Assembly (NCBI GenBank): GCA_028023455.1
Contig: JAQFVV010013395.1
Coordinates: 64,001 to 128,000 of the forward strand
From: Epiperipatus broadwayi
Taxonomy: Eukaryota; Onychophora; Udeonychophora; Euonychophora; Peripatidae
Direction: 5' to 3'
DNA length: 64,000 bases
Shown: one piece after another, positions 61,750 through 64,000 of the stretch
Layout: every line of letters starts with the position of its first letter
Position numbering within the stretch: position 1 is the stretch's first letter
Notes under the pieces: generated by a model
Seen by the model: only the letters and a program-made list of their open reading frames with translations
Database searches by the model: none
What the model was told of the DNA's origin: nothing
Program-made: the position numbers and the translations under genes

Positions 61750-63700
61750 AAATGATTCAAAGATAATGTGGTAGAATTATATGGTAATCTACTCAAAATA
61801 TTATATTCAGATTACAAAATGATCTACTTTTATTTAGGTAAAAACTTGAGCATATCTTAATTATATTAGGAATAAAATTCTTGCCTTTCATAACAATTTT
61901 TAAACTATTAATATCTTTATTGAGGCTTTTCTGTTTTATGAACGAATATCTTTTGAAAAGTCAAAATAATATCATCAGCATTAATGAGTATCCCTGAAAC
62001 CTGTTTTAGGAAAATCATTAATGAATATATTAAAAGTAGGTAAAAAAGTGAACCCCATGAAAGACTGTTCTATATGATTTTATATCTACTATGATTATTA
62101 ATTAGAGTTACATGAATTTTCTGAAAGGAAAAAATTTTGCAAGTAAATTAAAAATTACATTAGTCTTTAATACATTTTGATCTTTTTTAATATGAGTTGT
62201 TAAAAATAAAACTATTCCCAGCAATCTCTTTCTGCCCTAAACACAGCTTGCTGCTCAACAAATAGATAATGCTCAGCTATTAGCAAATTTTTTATTAATA
62301 TGATTCTTTCAAAAAGTCTGTAGGGAACACATAATAATGATATTGGGCAATATTTTTTGGAATCACTATTAGGTTTATTTGATTTTAATACTGCTATAAT
62401 TTTGCTTATAGTAAAAATTTTGGAATAATTTCTGTTTGGCTTTAGATCTTAAATTTTTAAATATTTTGAAAATTTGATATCTGCTCTTGGAATCTTTCCT
62501 GGTTTAAGATGATCAGGAGCAAGTTCAAATTTGTGAACAACTACAGATTTAATCAGATTGATATTAGTGACACTTTATAAAAGAAAAGGTATTCTGCTCT
62601 AATGATGCTTTTCCATTCTATCAATCTTGAGTTTACAAGTCTGACAAAAAATTGGCAATCTCATTAGCAGCAACAATAGTACTTCTTTTAAGGTACATTA
62701 TGATCAAGTCTTGTGATTAGATCTTTTAAAATCTAGCTTTTCCATAGAGTCTTTTCATATTTCTTACCTGGCATCATACAATGATTTTATGAGTTTGTCA
62801 GAAATTCCCAAATCATTCGTAACAAAAATTGTTTATAAAGATTATTACCAATATTGTTCCAACTATAATGAATTGATTTCTGTATTTTTGAAGGATGGAC
62901 TTTTAGTTTCTTAAACTTATCATAACAAAAAGAAATCAGAGAAATTCTGTTAATATTCTTCTCAAGATATCTAATATATTGACTATATTTAACTTTTCTT
63001 AAATTTCATCTCAGAACAGAATAACTTTCAATTATAGGAATGTGGATAGAAAAACATTAGATGTGAGTTTTTGTCAAAACAAAGTATACATCAGGAGTTG
63101 TTTCTATTTCTCATCTTCCTAACAATCTGTTTGATCCTCATTCACATTTTACCAAAGTCTATTATGAGAATTGAAATTCTCTGTAATTATATAAAGTCAA
63201 GAAGATTTAGAGGAGAAGGGTAAGGCCATCTTGCAAACATAAAAATTACCTATCTGAATTATTATTGCAGTATAATTTAAACTATCTTCAATGGAAGTTA
63301 TTTGACAAGATGATTTGAAACAAAAGTTGACATACTATGTTTACAATGCATTCTATCAATAATCAATATAAATTCATGAATTTTAAGATACACATTATTA
63401 AAAGAATGATGAGACTTCTGAAGAATAATTACATCAATAGTGTGCTGAACAAATAATTTGTAGATAATCATATTTGATATAGTTCTCAATATTAAATTGA
63501 AGTAATTTTTTGTTTCATAGCTAGAGAGAAGATCATTCTGTAAAGTGTATACCTGGAACTTGATATGTTCTTTGGTTTCTCACACTATATAGTCATTTTT
63601 CATTTCAAGATCCTACAACCTTCATCTTAGTCCTTGTGAGGATATCCCCCATATTTCCACTGAAATTCATGTTGTCTTAACACATGAATGCCTATTAAGA
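61750..63700 (-). pseudogene. Jockey-like LINE, endonuclease and reverse transcriptase remnant
   Basis: On the minus strand, an endonuclease start is seen in frame 63489-63298 (HTIDVIILQKSHHSF, the IDVILLQETH motif) with ITENFNSHNRLW near 63170 (the GGDFNAKH-W region). The reverse transcriptase follows: the NPKSYRPISLL region as SKKYCPISLLCVPYRLFERI (near 62340), AEHYLFVEQQAVFRAERDC (near 62265), NIFINDFPKTGF (near 62030) and ADDIILTF (61979-61956) with both catalytic Asp. Stops and frameshifts are frequent. It differs in wording from the LINE at 28030-30330, so it is a separate family. Confidence 0.72.
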
Positions 63701-64000
63701 AAAACCAAATGTCCTAAGGATATGAGTAACAATTAAAAATATATAATATAAACACAAATATGCAATAAACTAATGAATAAATATGCCTTATAATTCTATT
63801 AATACATTCAATATTTATAAAATATCTTCTTAATGATACAGATTCAAAATTATTTCTGGGATTAACTATATGCTAGTATTATTCCCCATACTATTTACAA
63901 TATAATCTCTAATATACTTATATAGGGTAGCATATAATTTACTACTATGTTTAAAATCTTTTCCTTAAGTCTATATATCTCTTGAGACTTACTAAATCAT

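Larger units (their letters stand above)
38276..64000 (+). other. Transporter intron, at least 25.7 kb, running off the window
   Basis: No downstream SLC6 exon (TM11 end, TM12) was found up to base 64000. The interval is filled with the retroelements listed below. Confidence 0.7.

Overview
This is an A+T-rich window (about three quarters A+T by eye) from an animal nuclear genome. It lies inside one large host gene on the + strand, a sodium/chloride-dependent neurotransmitter transporter of the SLC6 family. Four coding exons are visible (7423-7535, 31878-32018, 32094-32193, 38175-38275). They encode extracellular loop 4 and transmembrane segments 8 to the start of 11. The protein most resembles the catecholamine branch (dopamine/noradrenaline transporters). 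The 5' exons lie before base 1 and the 3' exons after base 64000. Between the exons are introns of 24.3 kb, 75 bp and 6.0 kb, flanked by at least 7.4 kb and 25.7 kb more. Small exons, large A+T-rich introns and the mix of retroelements suggest an invertebrate; I cannot name the lineage.

Everything else I could identify is transposable-element sequence or simple repeat within the introns. In order: tandem and foldback repeats (4.6-7.0 kb). An RTE-type LINE remnant (8.2-12.0 kb) carrying a foldback element and split by a Penelope-like element (PLE) with a 13-bp target duplication. A mariner remnant (13.5-14.4 kb, minus). A complete but dead hAT transposon with perfect 14-bp terminal inverted repeats and an 8-bp target duplication (14.6-17.05 kb). 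A non-autonomous LTR element with two 2.1-kb LTRs around a 0.5-kb non-coding interior (17.1-21.8 kb). A minus-strand LINE reverse transcriptase with a + strand PLE fragment next to it (22.0-25.8 kb). A CR1/jockey-like LINE (28.0-30.3 kb, minus).

After exons 31878-32193 come a small RTE fragment, two tRNA-like SINEs near 37 kb, the fourth exon, a decayed LTR element (38.5-40.9 kb), several GC-richer islands that look like SINE remnants, and an unusual array of a 16-bp palindrome (46.2-46.5 kb). The distal part holds a Ty3/gypsy retrotransposon with two full 582-bp LTRs and a broken gag-pol (49,995-55,117), another RTE LINE (55.4-57.4 kb, minus), a long (TA)n tract, and a jockey-like LINE (61.75-63.7 kb, minus).

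No cellular gene besides the transporter is supported, and no element has an intact set of reading frames. I found no convincing new multi-gene system. The best leads are the foldback family with a hammerhead-like core, the inverted-arm PLE nested in a LINE, the long-LTR non-autonomous element, and the palindrome array.
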